NCBI RefSeq assembly: GCF_026967805.1
Contig: NZ_JAPVBG010000002.1
Span: forward strand, 324,928 to 388,927
Length of the DNA stretch: 64,000 nucleotides
Reading direction: 5' to 3'
Source of the DNA: Blastococcus sp. VKM Ac-2987
GTDB lineage: Bacteria; Actinomycetota; Actinomycetes; Mycobacteriales; Geodermatophilaceae
Under the pieces are notes generated by a model that saw nothing but the letters and a program-made list of their open reading frames with translations, did not search any database and was not told the origin of the DNA. The position numbers and the translations under genes are program-made. Each line of letters begins with the position of its first letter. Positions within the stretch are counted from its first letter, which is position 1. Positions 51,508 to 60,227 of the stretch are shown here, one piece after another.

Positions 51508-52643
51508 GGCGTCCCCAGCAGCTCGCGCAGCAGCGCCCCGACGGCGTCGGTCTCGATCAGGAACCCGTCGTGCCCGTACGGCGAGGGGATCACCCGGAGA
51601 GGGACGCCCAGCGCGTCGGCCACCCGCCGCTGCTGGTCGAGCGGGTACAGCCGGTCGGTGTCCACACCCGCCACCAGCGCCCGCGCGGTGACCCGGGACA
51701 GCGCGGCCTCCACGCCGCCGCGGCCGCGGCCGACGTCCCAGCTGTTCATGGCCTCGGTGAGCAGCACGTAGCTGCCGGCGTCGAACCGGCCGGAGAGCTT
51801 GTCGGCGTGGTGCTCCAGGTAGGAGGCGACCGCGTAGCGGCCGTCGATCTGCAGGTGGGCGCCGAACCGGGCCTCCAGCTCCAGGCCGCTGCGGTAGGTC
51901 AGGTGGGCGATCCGCCGGGCGACCCCGAGGCCGTCGACCGGCGGCGCGTCGAGCGGGTAGTCCCCGCCCGCCCAGCGGGCGTCGGCCCGGACAGCGGCCT
52001 GCTGGGTGGTCTGCGTGCCGATCTGGTCGGCCGAGGCGACGGCGCCCGAGGCGAGGAAGAAGAGCGCGTCGACCCGCGCCGGCTCCGCCACGGCCCACTC
52101 CAGCGCCCGCATGCCGCCCATCGACCCGCCGGCCACGGCGGCCCACCGGGCGATGCCCAGCGCGTCGGCCAGCGCGGCCTCGGCGCGCACCTGGTCGCCC
52201 ACGGTCACCTCGGGGAACCGCGACCCCCAGCGGCGGCCGTCCGGCGCCGGTGAGGAGGGCCCCGTCGTGCCCTGGCAGCCGCCCAGCACGTTGGCGCAGA
52301 CGACGAAGAAGCGGTCGGTGTCCAGGGCTGCGCCCGGCCCCACGATGCCGCTCCACCAGCCGGGCGTCGGGTGCCCCGGGCCCGCCGGGCCGACGACGTG
52401 GCTGTCGCCGGTGAGCGCGTGCTCGACCAGCACGGCGTTGTCCCCGCCGGGCGCGAGCGTGCCCCAGGTCTCGTAGGCGATCCGCAGCCCCGGCAGCCGC
52501 CCGCCGCGTTCCACCGGGAACGGCCCGGGCAGGTCGAGGAACCGCCGGTCGCCCACCGGGTCGCCCTCGAGCCGGCCCCCGGTCCGGGCCGGGGCCCGGG
52601 ACGTACCGGCGGCGGAGCCGGCTCCGTCCCGGACCCCGGTCAC
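51504..52643 (-). CDS. metX: Homoserine O-acetyltransferase
   Basis: 379-residue alpha/beta-hydrolase-fold acyltransferase, making O-acetylhomoserine from homoserine and acetyl-CoA, the activated substrate of MetY. Seen: LRIAYETWGTLAPGGDNAVLVEHALTGDSHV, nucleophile GGSMGGMRALEWAV, Asp in VDTDRLYPLDQQ, and His in SPYGHDGFLIE. GTG at 52643 lies one base after the metY stop, so translation is likely coupled. Third gene is the threonine-aldolase-like lyase. The unit is downstream of a probable SAM-IV riboswitch. O-succinyl specificity is not excluded by sequence alone. Confidence 0.93.
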   Translation of the reverse strand: MTGVRDGAGSAAGTSRAPARTGGRLEGDPVGDRRFLDLPGPFPVERGGRLPGLRIAYETWGTLAPGGDNAVLVEHALTGDSHVVGPAGPGHPTPGWWSGIVGPGAALDTDRFFVVCANVLGGCQGTTGPSSPAPDGRRWGSRFPEVTVGDQVRAEAALADALGIARWAAVAGGSMGGMRALEWAVAEPARVDALFFLASGAVASADQIGTQTTQQAAVRADARWAGGDYPLDAPPVDGLGVARRIAHLTYRSGLELEARFGAHLQIDGRYAVASYLEHHADKLSGRFDAGSYVLLTEAMNSWDVGRGRGGVEAALSRVTARALVAGVDTDRLYPLDQQRRVADALGVPLRVIPSPYGHDGFLIETDAVGALLRELLGTP

Positions 52644-52644
52644 C

Positions 52645-53937
52645 TCAGGCGCCCTTGGCGGCGCGGAAGCCCGCCTCCAGGTCGGCCAGGATGTCCTCGA
52701 TGCCCTCCAGGCCCACGGCCAGCCGCACCAGACCCGGGGTGACGCCGGTGGTCAGCTGCTCCTCGGGGGTCAGCTGCGAGTGGGTGGTCGACGCCGGGTG
52801 GATCACCAGCGAGCGCACGTCGCCGATGTTGGCCACGTGGCTGTGCAGCTCGAGCGCCTCGACGAACTTCTGGCCGGCCTCCTTGCCGCCGTGCAGCTCG
52901 AAGGTGAGGACGGCGCCGGCGCCCTTGGGGCAGTACTTCTGCTGCGCCGCGTGCCACTGGTTGGTCGGCAGGCCGGCGTAGTTGACCCGGTCGACGGCGT
53001 CGTGGGCCTCGAGGAACTCCGCGACCCGCTGGGCGTTGGCGACGTGCCGGTCCATGCGCAGCGACAGCGTCTCGATGCCCTGCACGACCAGGAAGGCGTT
53101 GAACGGCGAGACGGCCGGGCCGAGGTCGCGCAGCAGCTGCACGCGGGCCTTGAGCGCGAACGCCGGCGCACCGAGGTCGGCGTAGACGACACCGTGGTAC
53201 GTCGGGTCCGGCGTGGTGAACATGGGGTGCCTGCCGGCGCGCCAGTCGAACGAGCCGCCGTCGACGATCACGCCGGCGATCGCGGTGCCGTGGCCGCCCA
53301 GGTACTTGGTCGCCGAGTGCACGACGACGTCGGCACCGAACTCGAAGGGCCGGATCAGGTAGGGGGTCGCGACGGTGTTGTCCACGATGAGCGGGACGCC
53401 GTTGCGGTGCGCGACGCCGGCGACGGTCTCGATGTCGAGGACGTCGCCCTTCGGGTTGCCGATGGTCTCGGCGTAGAAGGCCCGGGTGTTCTCCTGGACC
53501 AGGGACTGCCAGTTCTCCGGGTCGTCGGGGTCCTCGACGAAGGAGACCGTGATGCCCATCTTGGGCAGCGAGTGGTGCAGCAGGTTGTACGTGCCGCCGT
53601 ACAGCGAGGCCGACGCCACGACGTGGTCCCCGGCCTCGGCCAGGTTGAGGATGGCCAGCGTCTCCGCGGCCTGCCCGGAGGCGACGGCGAGCGCGGCGAC
53701 GCCGCCCTCCAGCGAGGCCACGCGCTGCTCCAGCGCGTCCTGCGTCGGGTTCATGATCCGGGTGTAGATGTTGCCCATCTCGGCCAGCGCGAACAGGTCC
53801 GCGGCGTGCTGGCTGTCGCGGAACTGGTAGCTCGTCGTCTGGTAGATCGGCAGGGCGCGGGCGCCGGTCGTCGGGTCGGGGCCGGTCCCGGCGTGGATCT
53901 GCCGGGTCTCGAAGCTCCAGTTCTGCGGGTCGCTCAT
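52645..53937 (-). CDS. metY: O-acetylhomoserine sulfhydrylase
   Basis: 430-residue Cys/Met-metabolism PLP enzyme forming homocysteine from O-acetylhomoserine and sulfide (bulky substrates also possible). Seen: [51 protein letters not shown], and the PLP Lys in [14 protein letters not shown], then [13 protein letters not shown], a MetY-type stretch. ATG at 53937 after GAGAGGAGACGG. First gene of a metY-metX-lyase operon in minus direction; its 5' leader carries a probable SAM-IV riboswitch, so expression should fall when SAM is high. Confidence 0.95.
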   Translation of the reverse strand: MSDPQNWSFETRQIHAGTGPDPTTGARALPIYQTTSYQFRDSQHAADLFALAEMGNIYTRIMNPTQDALEQRVASLEGGVAALAVASGQAAETLAILNLAEAGDHVVASASLYGGTYNLLHHSLPKMGITVSFVEDPDDPENWQSLVQENTRAFYAETIGNPKGDVLDIETVAGVAHRNGVPLIVDNTVATPYLIRPFEFGADVVVHSATKYLGGHGTAIAGVIVDGGSFDWRAGRHPMFTTPDPTYHGVVYADLGAPAFALKARVQLLRDLGPAVSPFNAFLVVQGIETLSLRMDRHVANAQRVAEFLEAHDAVDRVNYAGLPTNQWHAAQQKYCPKGAGAVLTFELHGGKEAGQKFVEALELHSHVANIGDVRSLVIHPASTTHSQLTPEEQLTTGVTPGLVRLAVGLEGIEDILADLEAGFRAAKGA

Positions 53938-54000
53938 GCGCCGTCTCCTCTCGTTCGCGGAGACCCGCGGCGCACGGGAGCTCCGTCCTTGCCGGGGGCG

Positions 54001-54100
54001 GGTGCCTCCCGGCCGGCTCTTCCCCTGGAGCACCTCAGACGGAGTAGAGGTTGCCGGGCAGCCAGCCAGGTGCTTCGCGCTGCCTCTCAGGAGCCGTCGT
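54001..54100 (-). promoter_or_regulatory. Probable SAM-IV riboswitch upstream of metY
   Basis: On the minus strand, from about 54097 downward, the leader reads CTCCTGAGAGGCAGCG, then CTGGCTGGCTGCCCGGCAACC, and GGTGCTCCAGGGGAAGAG (quoted in parts). The core CCGGCAACC with flanking GAG...GGCAGCG and GGTGC(C)CC...GAAGA is that of the SAM-IV class, found upstream of met genes in Actinobacteria. It ends about 60 bases upstream of the metY start. Boundaries are approximate; covariance-model scoring was not possible. Confidence 0.75.
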
Positions 54101-54194
54101 GATCGTAGGACGTCGCGCCCACCACCTGCACACCGACCGCTCGCGGGACGGCCGAGCGGGGCCGATGTGCCACGTGGAACACCGGCCCCGCCGC

Positions 54195-54755
54195 TCACCC
54201 GGTCGGGGAGTCGGGCGCCGTCCCGTCGCCCGTGCCGCCGGAGCCGCCCGTCGGGGTGGGGTCGGCCGTCCCCGGGTCGGTCGGCTCGTCGGTGTCGGTG
54301 TCGGTGCCTGTGTCCGTGCCGGTTCCGGGCGACGGCGCCCCGGTGGTGGTCGGGGCGCTCGGCCGGGTGGGAGGCGCCGACGGCTCGCTCGTCGCCGGGG
54401 TCTCGGTCGGCTCCGCCGGCTCGGTGCCGGTCGGCTCGGTGCCGGTCGGCTCGGTCTCGGTCGGCTCGACGGTCTCCGTCTGCTCCGCGGGCTCCTCGCG
54501 CGAGGCCGGCTCCCCCGGGGCGGGGGGCCGCACGTTCAGGTAGAGCGCCCCGATGGAGAGGAACAGCAGGACCAGCACCACCGTCGAGGTGCGTGCCCGG
54601 CCCAGGTGCCGGGGGATCGAGTGCCACCAGCGGTGCTCCGGCGCCGGAGCGGTCTGCGCGGGGGGCGCGGCCGGCGGGGCCGTGCTGACGGTCGGCTCGG
54701 CCGGGGGCTGGTCGGGGCCCGGCGTGCCGGCGGGCCGGTCCTCGGGCGCGGTCAC
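54195..54755 (-). CDS. Membrane-anchored Thr/Glu/Pro-rich protein
   Basis: 186 residues, GTG at 54755. The N-terminal 55 residues are Pro/Ala-rich and likely cytoplasmic, followed by one membrane helix (STVVLVLLFLSIGALYLNV, residues 57-75) and a 110-residue extracytoplasmic stretch of Thr/Glu/Pro/Ser/Asp with short tandem repeats (TEPTG, DTDTD). No folded domain is seen; similar stalk-like proteins are common in actinobacteria. It overlaps the mscS stop by 4 bases, so it is the downstream gene of that pair. Function unknown. Confidence 0.65.
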   Translation of the reverse strand: MTAPEDRPAGTPGPDQPPAEPTVSTAPPAAPPAQTAPAPEHRWWHSIPRHLGRARTSTVVLVLLFLSIGALYLNVRPPAPGEPASREEPAEQTETVEPTETEPTGTEPTGTEPAEPTETPATSEPSAPPTRPSAPTTTGAPSPGTGTDTGTDTDTDEPTDPGTADPTPTGGSGGTGDGTAPDSPTG

Positions 54756-55648
54756 CGGGCCCCCTCCTGCACCGCGGTGGCGCCGTCGTCGGCCGGGGTG
54801 GCGGTGGTCGGCTGCGGCACCTGCATGCCCTGGCTGCGGAAGGCGTGGACCACCCGGGCCCGCAGGTCGCGGCCGACCTCGAACTGCTTGCCCGGCAGCG
54901 TGCGCGCGACCACCCTGATGTTGACCTGCTCGAGGTCCAGGCTCTCCACCCCCATCACGCTCGGCGGGTCCAGCAGCAGCGGACGCAGCGCGGGATCACG
55001 GAAGGCCGCGCGGCCCACCTCGCGCAGCACCTCGTTCGCCCGGTTGACGTCCACGGTGGTCGGTACGGGCACGTCGACGACCGCCCGCGCCCAGTCGCGG
55101 GACAGGTTGATCACCTTGACGATCTGCCCATTGGGGACGGTGACCACCTCCCCGTCGGGCGACCGGAGCCGGGTGACCCGCAGCGTCACGTCCTCCACGG
55201 TGCCCGACGCGGGCTCCATCCCGCCGACGACCTGGATGGAGACGACGTCGCCGAAGCCGTACTGCCGCTCGGTGATGATGAAGAAGCCGGCGAGCACGTC
55301 ACCGACGATGCGCTGGGCGCCGAAGCCCAGCCCGACGCCGAGCACCGTCGCCGGCGCGACCAGCCCGGTGACCGGCACCCCGAGCCGGTCGAGGACGAAG
55401 AAGACCGAGATCGAGTAGATCAGCACGATCGCCGCCCAGGTGAGCACCTGGGTGAGCGAGTGCCGGTGCTTGGCGGCCTCGGAGCGGACGAGGGCGTCGC
55501 CGCCGGTGGAGTTGCGGTCGATCCGGTCGGTGATCCTCGTCCCGGCCCAGGCCACGAACCGGGCGAGCAGCACCGAGCCGATGATGATCAGCACGACCTC
55601 GAGACCCCGTCCGGACAGCCAGTCCAGCAGCTCTCTCAACGCGTCCAC
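54752..55648 (-). CDS. Small-conductance mechanosensitive channel family protein
   Basis: 298-residue MscS-family protein. Three membrane helices near the N-terminus (VVLIIIGSVLLARFVAWAG; VLTWAAIVLIYSISVFFVL; PATVLGVGLGFGAQRIVGDVLAGFFIITERQYGFGD includes the pore helix and the MscS hallmark), then the beta domain (VTLRVTRLRSPDGEVVTVPNGQIV). The C-terminal tail is Pro/Thr-rich. It protects from hypo-osmotic shock in this family, though many actinobacterial members have other roles. GTG at 55648 is chosen; farther starts are possible. The downstream TEP-rich gene overlaps. Confidence 0.88.
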   Translation of the reverse strand: MDALRELLDWLSGRGLEVVLIIIGSVLLARFVAWAGTRITDRIDRNSTGGDALVRSEAAKHRHSLTQVLTWAAIVLIYSISVFFVLDRLGVPVTGLVAPATVLGVGLGFGAQRIVGDVLAGFFIITERQYGFGDVVSIQVVGGMEPASGTVEDVTLRVTRLRSPDGEVVTVPNGQIVKVINLSRDWARAVVDVPVPTTVDVNRANEVLREVGRAAFRDPALRPLLLDPPSVMGVESLDLEQVNIRVVARTLPGKQFEVGRDLRARVVHAFRSQGMQVPQPTTATPADDGATAVQEGAR

Positions 55649-55794
55649 GGGTGGCAGGCTCCGATCGTCGGGGAGAAGCGTCCTCCCCACAGTGCGCAGC
55701 GGTTCCCGCCGATGCCAACCGGACCCGCCGGGTACCGCACCGCGGGTGCCGCGGCGGCCCGCTGACCTGCGCCAGGAAGAGGGCGAGAGATCAC

Positions 55795-56595
55795 TCACGA
55801 CGCCGGGAGGCGCGGCTCCACGAACAGCGACTGGGTGGACCGGCCGATCGCCCCGTCGACGTCGAAGAGCACGCCGTGGCACTGCGCGACGCCGGTGCCG
55901 CCGTGCACCGTGACGGCGTCCACGCCGAGCCACTCGCCGCGCGGCGGGCGGTGCAGCGCGACGGTCAGGTCGACGTTGGCGAACGTCATCCGCGTCCAGT
56001 CCAGGGTCGCCGAGATGCCGCTGGCGGCGTCGGTCATGACCAGCAGGTGCTGCAGCGGGCTCATCGGCTCTCCGGCGACCAGGGCGCACTCCGGCCGGGT
56101 CCAGGCCGTGGCGGGCCCGGGGTCGTTGAACGTGCCGGCGGCGAAGCGCCAGTCCAGCGCCCGGTGGTAGGCGACCTCGGTGCTGAAGAAGGCCGCCCGC
56201 TCCGGCCGGCTCTCCTCCGGACCGGCCGGCGCCGGATGGGGCAGGGTCGGTCCGGCCGGGGCGTCGTCGCGCGAGCGCATCCGCCAGGCGGACAGGCGCA
56301 TGAGCGGCGGGCCGGCCCCGGCGTCGAGGACCGCCTCGACCAGCTCGATCCGCCGGCCCGGGCGCACGACCGACGTGGTCACCCGCACGGGGCCGACCGG
56401 CACCGGCGCGAGGATGTCGTAGGCCAGCCGCACCGTCTGCCCGCCGGGGATCGCGCTCCCCCGCTCCGCCGCGCGCAGCAGCAGGGCAGCGGGCGGTCCG
56501 GCGTGCTGGTGCCCGGCGTCCCACGGGCCGATGGTGAGCGCGGTGGCGGTGAAACCGTCCCCGTCGGGGAGGTACAGGGCCTCGGGCACGTCCAT
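55795..56595 (-). CDS. TesB-like acyl-CoA thioesterase
   Basis: 266-residue double hot-dog thioesterase of the TesB/thioesterase-family-protein type. Seen: WDAGHQHAGPPAALLLRAAER near residue 25, RLAYDILAPVPVGPVRVTTSVVRPGR, and C-terminal domain RMTFANVDLTVALHRPPRGEWLGVDAVTVHGGTGVAQCHGVLFD (in parts), typical of actinobacterial fatty-acyl-CoA thioesterases. ATG at 56595. It precedes mscS on the same strand by 146 bases. Chain-length specificity cannot be read from sequence. Confidence 0.85.
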   Translation of the reverse strand: MDVPEALYLPDGDGFTATALTIGPWDAGHQHAGPPAALLLRAAERGSAIPGGQTVRLAYDILAPVPVGPVRVTTSVVRPGRRIELVEAVLDAGAGPPLMRLSAWRMRSRDDAPAGPTLPHPAPAGPEESRPERAAFFSTEVAYHRALDWRFAAGTFNDPGPATAWTRPECALVAGEPMSPLQHLLVMTDAASGISATLDWTRMTFANVDLTVALHRPPRGEWLGVDAVTVHGGTGVAQCHGVLFDVDGAIGRSTQSLFVEPRLPAS

Positions 56596-56827
56596 GACGG
56601 CGAGTCTCGCGCCGGCGGCCCCGGCCGGGTGCGCCGGGTCGGCTCCACCGCCTCCTCCTGCACGGGCGCGGGACGCACCGGCACCGTTCGATGACGATCG
56701 GTGACCCCGCGCCCGCCGGGCGGGTCATCCCGGCCGGTCTCGTCTCGCAATCCGTTGTCCCGCCCGATCGCGCTCCGTACGGTCCCGGTGACGGGGGTCG
56801 GGACCGTCGGCAGGTGGGGGAACGGGC

Positions 56828-57274
56828 ATGGTGCAGGCGCACGAGTGGGACGTCTCGCGACGACTGGCGCGGCCGCCCGGTCGGCGTCGCCCGTGGTGGG
56901 TCTCGCACCCCGCACCCGAGCCCGCCGCGCTGCGGCTGGAGTGGGAGGCCTCCGGCGGGCGCACCCGGGTCGTGGTCGAGGGCGACGTCGACCAGGCCAC
57001 CGCCCCGCAGCTGGAGGCCTTCGTCGCCGCGCGCCCGCTGGCCGGCTGTGCCGTCCTCGAGCTCGACCTGGGCGGGGTGCCGTCGATCGGCTCGGGCGGC
57101 CTCTCGGTGCTGATCGCCCTCCGCCGCCGGTGCCAGCAGCGCGGCATCGACCTGGTGCTGCGCAACGCCCAGCCGTCCGTGTGGCGGGTGTTCGAGGCGA
57201 CCGGCCTCGACGGGGTCTTCACCGCGTCCGGCCCCGCGCCGTGCCCACCCGCGCAGGACCTGGCGCTCTTCTGA
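56828..57274 (+). CDS. STAS-domain anti-sigma factor antagonist
   Basis: 148 residues. The C-terminal two thirds form a STAS domain (RVVVEGDVDQATAPQLEAFV; LELDLGGVPSIGSGGLSVLIALRRR), with a phosphorylatable serine in SIGSGG as in SpoIIAA. It should bind an anti-sigma factor kinase and release a sigma factor. The N-terminal 40 residues (Arg/Pro/Trp-rich) are an extension without known fold. ATG at 56828. No anti-sigma kinase or sigma factor is nearby, so partner unknown. Confidence 0.85.
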   Translation: MVQAHEWDVSRRLARPPGRRRPWWVSHPAPEPAALRLEWEASGGRTRVVVEGDVDQATAPQLEAFVAARPLAGCAVLELDLGGVPSIGSGGLSVLIALRRRCQQRGIDLVLRNAQPSVWRVFEATGLDGVFTASGPAPCPPAQDLALF

Positions 57275-57317
57275 ACCGGTAGGTGGCTCGGCCGCGTTTG
57301 CCTGCTACGTTGCCGGG

Positions 57318-58277
57318 GTGCCCCGCGCCGTCCGCCCCGCCCTCGGATACGCGTTCACCCTCGCCGCGGCGGCCCTGTTCGCCGTCAACGGGACGGTGTC
57401 GACGCTCGCCCTGCAGGCGGGGGTCCCGCCCACCCGGCTGACCGCGCTGCGCTGCACCGGGGCCGCGCTGGTGCTCCTGGCCGCGCTGGCCCTGGCCGCC
57501 CCCGACCGGCTGCGGGTGCGGGCCCGCGAGCTGCCGCTGCTCGCCGTCTTCGGCGTCGTGGGCGTCGCGCTGACCCAGTTCCTGTACTACGTCGCCATCG
57601 GCCGGATGCCGGTCGGGATCGCGCTGGTCTTCGAGATGACCGCGCCGGTGTTCATCGCGCTCTACGTCTGGCTGGTCCGCCGGGAGCGGGTGCGCAGCCG
57701 GCTGTGGGCGGCGCTGCTGCTGTCGCTGTCCGGCCTGGTCCTCGTGGCCCAGGTCTGGCAGGGCGGCGGCTCGCTGGACGTGGTGGGCGTGGCGGCGGCG
57801 TTCGGCGCCGCGCTCTGCCTGGCCACCTACTACTTGGTGGGCGAGCGCGGAACCGTGAGCCGCGACCCGGTCACCCTCACCTGCTGGAGCTTCGTGGCGG
57901 CGGCGCTCTTCTGGGCGCTCGCCGCACCGTGGTGGGAGTTCGACACCGGTGTGCTCGCCGAGCCGGTGCCGCTGTCGCTCGGCGACCTGCGGCTGCCGCT
58001 GTGGCTGCTGGTCGGCTGGATCGTGGTGCTGGGGGCGGCCGCCCCCTTCTGGCTGTCCATCGCCGCGCTGCCGCACCTCGCGCCCACCACCGCCGGGCTG
58101 GTGGCGACGGTCGAGCCGGTGTTCGCCTCCGTCGTCGCCTGGCTGTGGGTGGAGCAGGTGCTCACCGGCTGGCAGGTGGCCGGCGGCGCCGTCGTCCTCA
58201 CCGGGATCGCCCTGGCGCAGACCGCGCGGACCACCGAGCCGCCGGTGCCGGAGACCCCGGTCCCGCTGTCGTCGTGA
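57318..58277 (+). CDS. EamA-family (DMT) transporter
   Basis: 319-residue drug/metabolite transporter with ten membrane helices in two EamA repeats (helices 1-5 to about residue 140, helices 6-10 from 150). Seen: LFAVNGTVSTLALQAGVPPTRLTALRC, FEMTAPVFIALYVWLVRRERV (end of first repeat), ATVEPVFASVVAWLWVEQVLTGWQVAGGAVVL (end of second), all family-typical. GTG at 57318 with no clear ribosome site. Could be an amino-acid or metabolite exporter (RhaT/YdcZ group); substrate unknown. Confidence 0.88.
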   Translation: MPRAVRPALGYAFTLAAAALFAVNGTVSTLALQAGVPPTRLTALRCTGAALVLLAALALAAPDRLRVRARELPLLAVFGVVGVALTQFLYYVAIGRMPVGIALVFEMTAPVFIALYVWLVRRERVRSRLWAALLLSLSGLVLVAQVWQGGGSLDVVGVAAAFGAALCLATYYLVGERGTVSRDPVTLTCWSFVAAALFWALAAPWWEFDTGVLAEPVPLSLGDLRLPLWLLVGWIVVLGAAAPFWLSIAALPHLAPTTAGLVATVEPVFASVVAWLWVEQVLTGWQVAGGAVVLTGIALAQTARTTEPPVPETPVPLSS

Positions 58278-58296
58278 CGCCGGACCGGGAAAGGGG

Positions 58297-59304
58297 TCAG
58301 GGCGTGACGTCGTCGGCCCCGCCGAGGTAGCCGGCCAGCTCCGTCATGTAGGCCGCCTGGGAGACGTAGTCCGGGCCGATGTACTTCCAGGGGTGCAGCT
58401 GCCCGGCCCGGACGGCGGGCAGCAGCGCGGCCGTGGGCTGCGCGGCGATCTCCTCGGGGGACATGCTGAACCGCAGCGAGTAGAGGAGCACGTCGCTGGG
58501 GTGGTCGGTGACCTCCTCCCATCCCACGGAGCGCCAGAAGTAGCCCTCGCCGCCGGGGTCGACGAAGTCCACACCGAGGTCGGCGTACATCCGCAGCTGC
58601 GGGTCGTCGGCGGCCTTGGCCATCCACCAGCCGTCGGCCTCGGTGGCGAACACCGGCAGCACGCTGACGTCGTCCTCCGCCGCCTCGGAGAGCGCCGCGG
58701 ACGCCGCCTCGAACTCGGCGCGGGCCGCGGCGACCTCGCCGCCCTCGGTGTCGACCCCGAGCGCGTCGGCCAGCTCCACCACGCGCTCGATCACGTCGGC
58801 CGCCGACCCGGTGTAGGCGATGTGGACGATCGGCGCGATCTCGGCGACCTGCTCCTGCTGCGCCAGGTCGGTGAAGCCGTAGCCGGGCTTGCCCTCGGGG
58901 ATCTCGCCGGAGGAGTCGTCCGGGTAGATCGTGGTGACGATGAGGTCCGGGTCGGCGGCGGCCAGCGCCTCGAGGTCGATCTCGCCGTAGGTGGAGCCGA
59001 CCATCGCGACGTCGCCGAGGTCGCGGCCCGCGAAGGCGACGTCGTCGGCCGCCGAGGTCTGGCCGAAGGTGGCGACCGGCTCGACGCCGTAGTTCCACAG
59101 CGACGCCGTCAGGTCGTTGAGGCCGGCGATCCGCTCGGGCGCCTCGTCGAGCTCGACGGTCTGCCCGAGGTCGTCGGTGAACGACCAGCTGCCGTCGGCG
59201 GCGGGCTCGGCGTCGGTCGTCGGGTCGGCACCGCAGGCGCTGACGCCGGCGGTCACGCCCAGGGCCACGAGGCCGCCCAGCAGGCGGCGAGAGGTGCGGT
59301 GCAA
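58297..59304 (-). CDS. Iron-siderophore ABC transporter substrate-binding lipoprotein
   Basis: 335-residue FecB-like binding lipoprotein. Signal and lipobox VSAC with Cys24 lipidated. Seen: TVELDEAPERIAGLNDLTASLWNYG, EIDLEALAAADPDLIVTT, and SDVLLYSLRF near the C-terminus. The start is TTG at 59304 after GAGGGAG; no ATG/GTG gives a better signal peptide. An iron box lies 48 bases upstream, and the ATPase gene of the same system ends just beyond it, so this gene has its own iron-regulated promoter. Translocation partners are the three genes upstream in the same direction. Confidence 0.88.
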   Translation of the reverse strand: MHRTSRRLLGGLVALGVTAGVSACGADPTTDAEPAADGSWSFTDDLGQTVELDEAPERIAGLNDLTASLWNYGVEPVATFGQTSAADDVAFAGRDLGDVAMVGSTYGEIDLEALAAADPDLIVTTIYPDDSSGEIPEGKPGYGFTDLAQQEQVAEIAPIVHIAYTGSAADVIERVVELADALGVDTEGGEVAAARAEFEAASAALSEAAEDDVSVLPVFATEADGWWMAKAADDPQLRMYADLGVDFVDPGGEGYFWRSVGWEEVTDHPSDVLLYSLRFSMSPEEIAAQPTAALLPAVRAGQLHPWKYIGPDYVSQAAYMTELAGYLGGADDVTP

Positions 59305-59351
59305 CGGAGCTCCCTCGGCTGAGGGGATGCATGATCATCCCGGGACGCGAC

Positions 59352-59370
59352 GAAGGTTAGCCTACCCTAA
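59352..59370. promoter_or_regulatory. DtxR/IdeR-type iron box
   Basis: Minus strand TTAGGGTAGGCTAACCTTC matches 16 of 19 positions of the DtxR/IdeR consensus. It lies 48 bases upstream of the binding-protein start and should give iron-dependent repression. Confidence 0.8.
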
Positions 59371-59393
59371 GCGGCGAGGAGGGCGGGGGCCGT

Positions 59394-60227
59394 TCAGCGC
59401 AGCCGGCGCACCGGGACGACCATCGGGGAGCCCGCCACCGGATCGGTGATCACCCGCGCCTCCAGCTCGAAGACGTCGGCCAGCAGCTGCTCGGTGAGCA
59501 CCTCGGCCGGGGTCCCGGAGGCGACCAGCGCACCGTCCTTCATGGCCACCAGCCGCTGCGCGTAGCGGGCGGCGAGGTTCAGGTCGTGCAGCACCACGAC
59601 GACGGTGCGCCCGCGCTCGGCGTGCAGCCGGCCCACCAGGTCCAGCACGTCGATCTGGTGCGAGAGGTCCAGGTAGGTCGTCGGTTCGTCCAGCAGCAGC
59701 AGGTCGGTGCCCTGCGCCAGGGCCATGGAGATCCAGGCCCGCTGCCGCTGGCCGCCGGAGAGCGCGTCCACCGGGCGGTCGGCGAGCTCGCTCATGCTGG
59801 TCCACGACAGCGCCTCGGCGACGACCGCCTCGTCGTCCCGGGACCACTGGCGCAGCCAGTTCTGGTGCGGGTGCCGGCCGCGGGCGACCAGGTCGCCGAC
59901 GGTGAGCCCCTCGGGGGCGACCGGCGTCTGCGGCAGCAGGCCCAGCACCTTGGCGACCTCGCGCGTCGGGGTCCGGGCGATGGCCCGCCCGTCGAGGAGG
60001 ACCTGGCCCGACGTCGGGCGCAGCAGCCGCCCCAGCGCCTTCAGCAGCGTGGACTTGCCGCAGCCGTTGGGGCCGACGATCGCGGTGAACGAGCCCTCCG
60101 TGAGCTCGAGGTCGAGGTCGTCGACGACCACCTGCTCGTCGTAGGCCAGCCGGACGTGCTCGGCGGCCAGGCGCACGCGTTCCTCGCTGATCGCGTCGGG
60201 ACGGGCGCGGGGCAGGAGCTCGGTCAT
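59394..60227 (-). CDS. Iron-siderophore ABC transporter ATP-binding protein
   Basis: 277-residue FecE/FepC-type ATPase. Walker A GPNGCGKST, signature LSGGQRQRAWISMALAQG, Walker B LLLLDEPTTYLDL, switch His in VLHDLNLAARYAQR. C-terminal EVLTEQLLADVFELEARVI is typical of siderophore ATPases. ATG at 60227 overlaps the stop of the preceding permease (ATGA). Third gene of permease-permease-ATPase. Confidence 0.93.
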   Translation of the reverse strand: MTELLPRARPDAISEERVRLAAEHVRLAYDEQVVVDDLDLELTEGSFTAIVGPNGCGKSTLLKALGRLLRPTSGQVLLDGRAIARTPTREVAKVLGLLPQTPVAPEGLTVGDLVARGRHPHQNWLRQWSRDDEAVVAEALSWTSMSELADRPVDALSGGQRQRAWISMALAQGTDLLLLDEPTTYLDLSHQIDVLDLVGRLHAERGRTVVVVLHDLNLAARYAQRLVAMKDGALVASGTPAEVLTEQLLADVFELEARVITDPVAGSPMVVPVRRLR

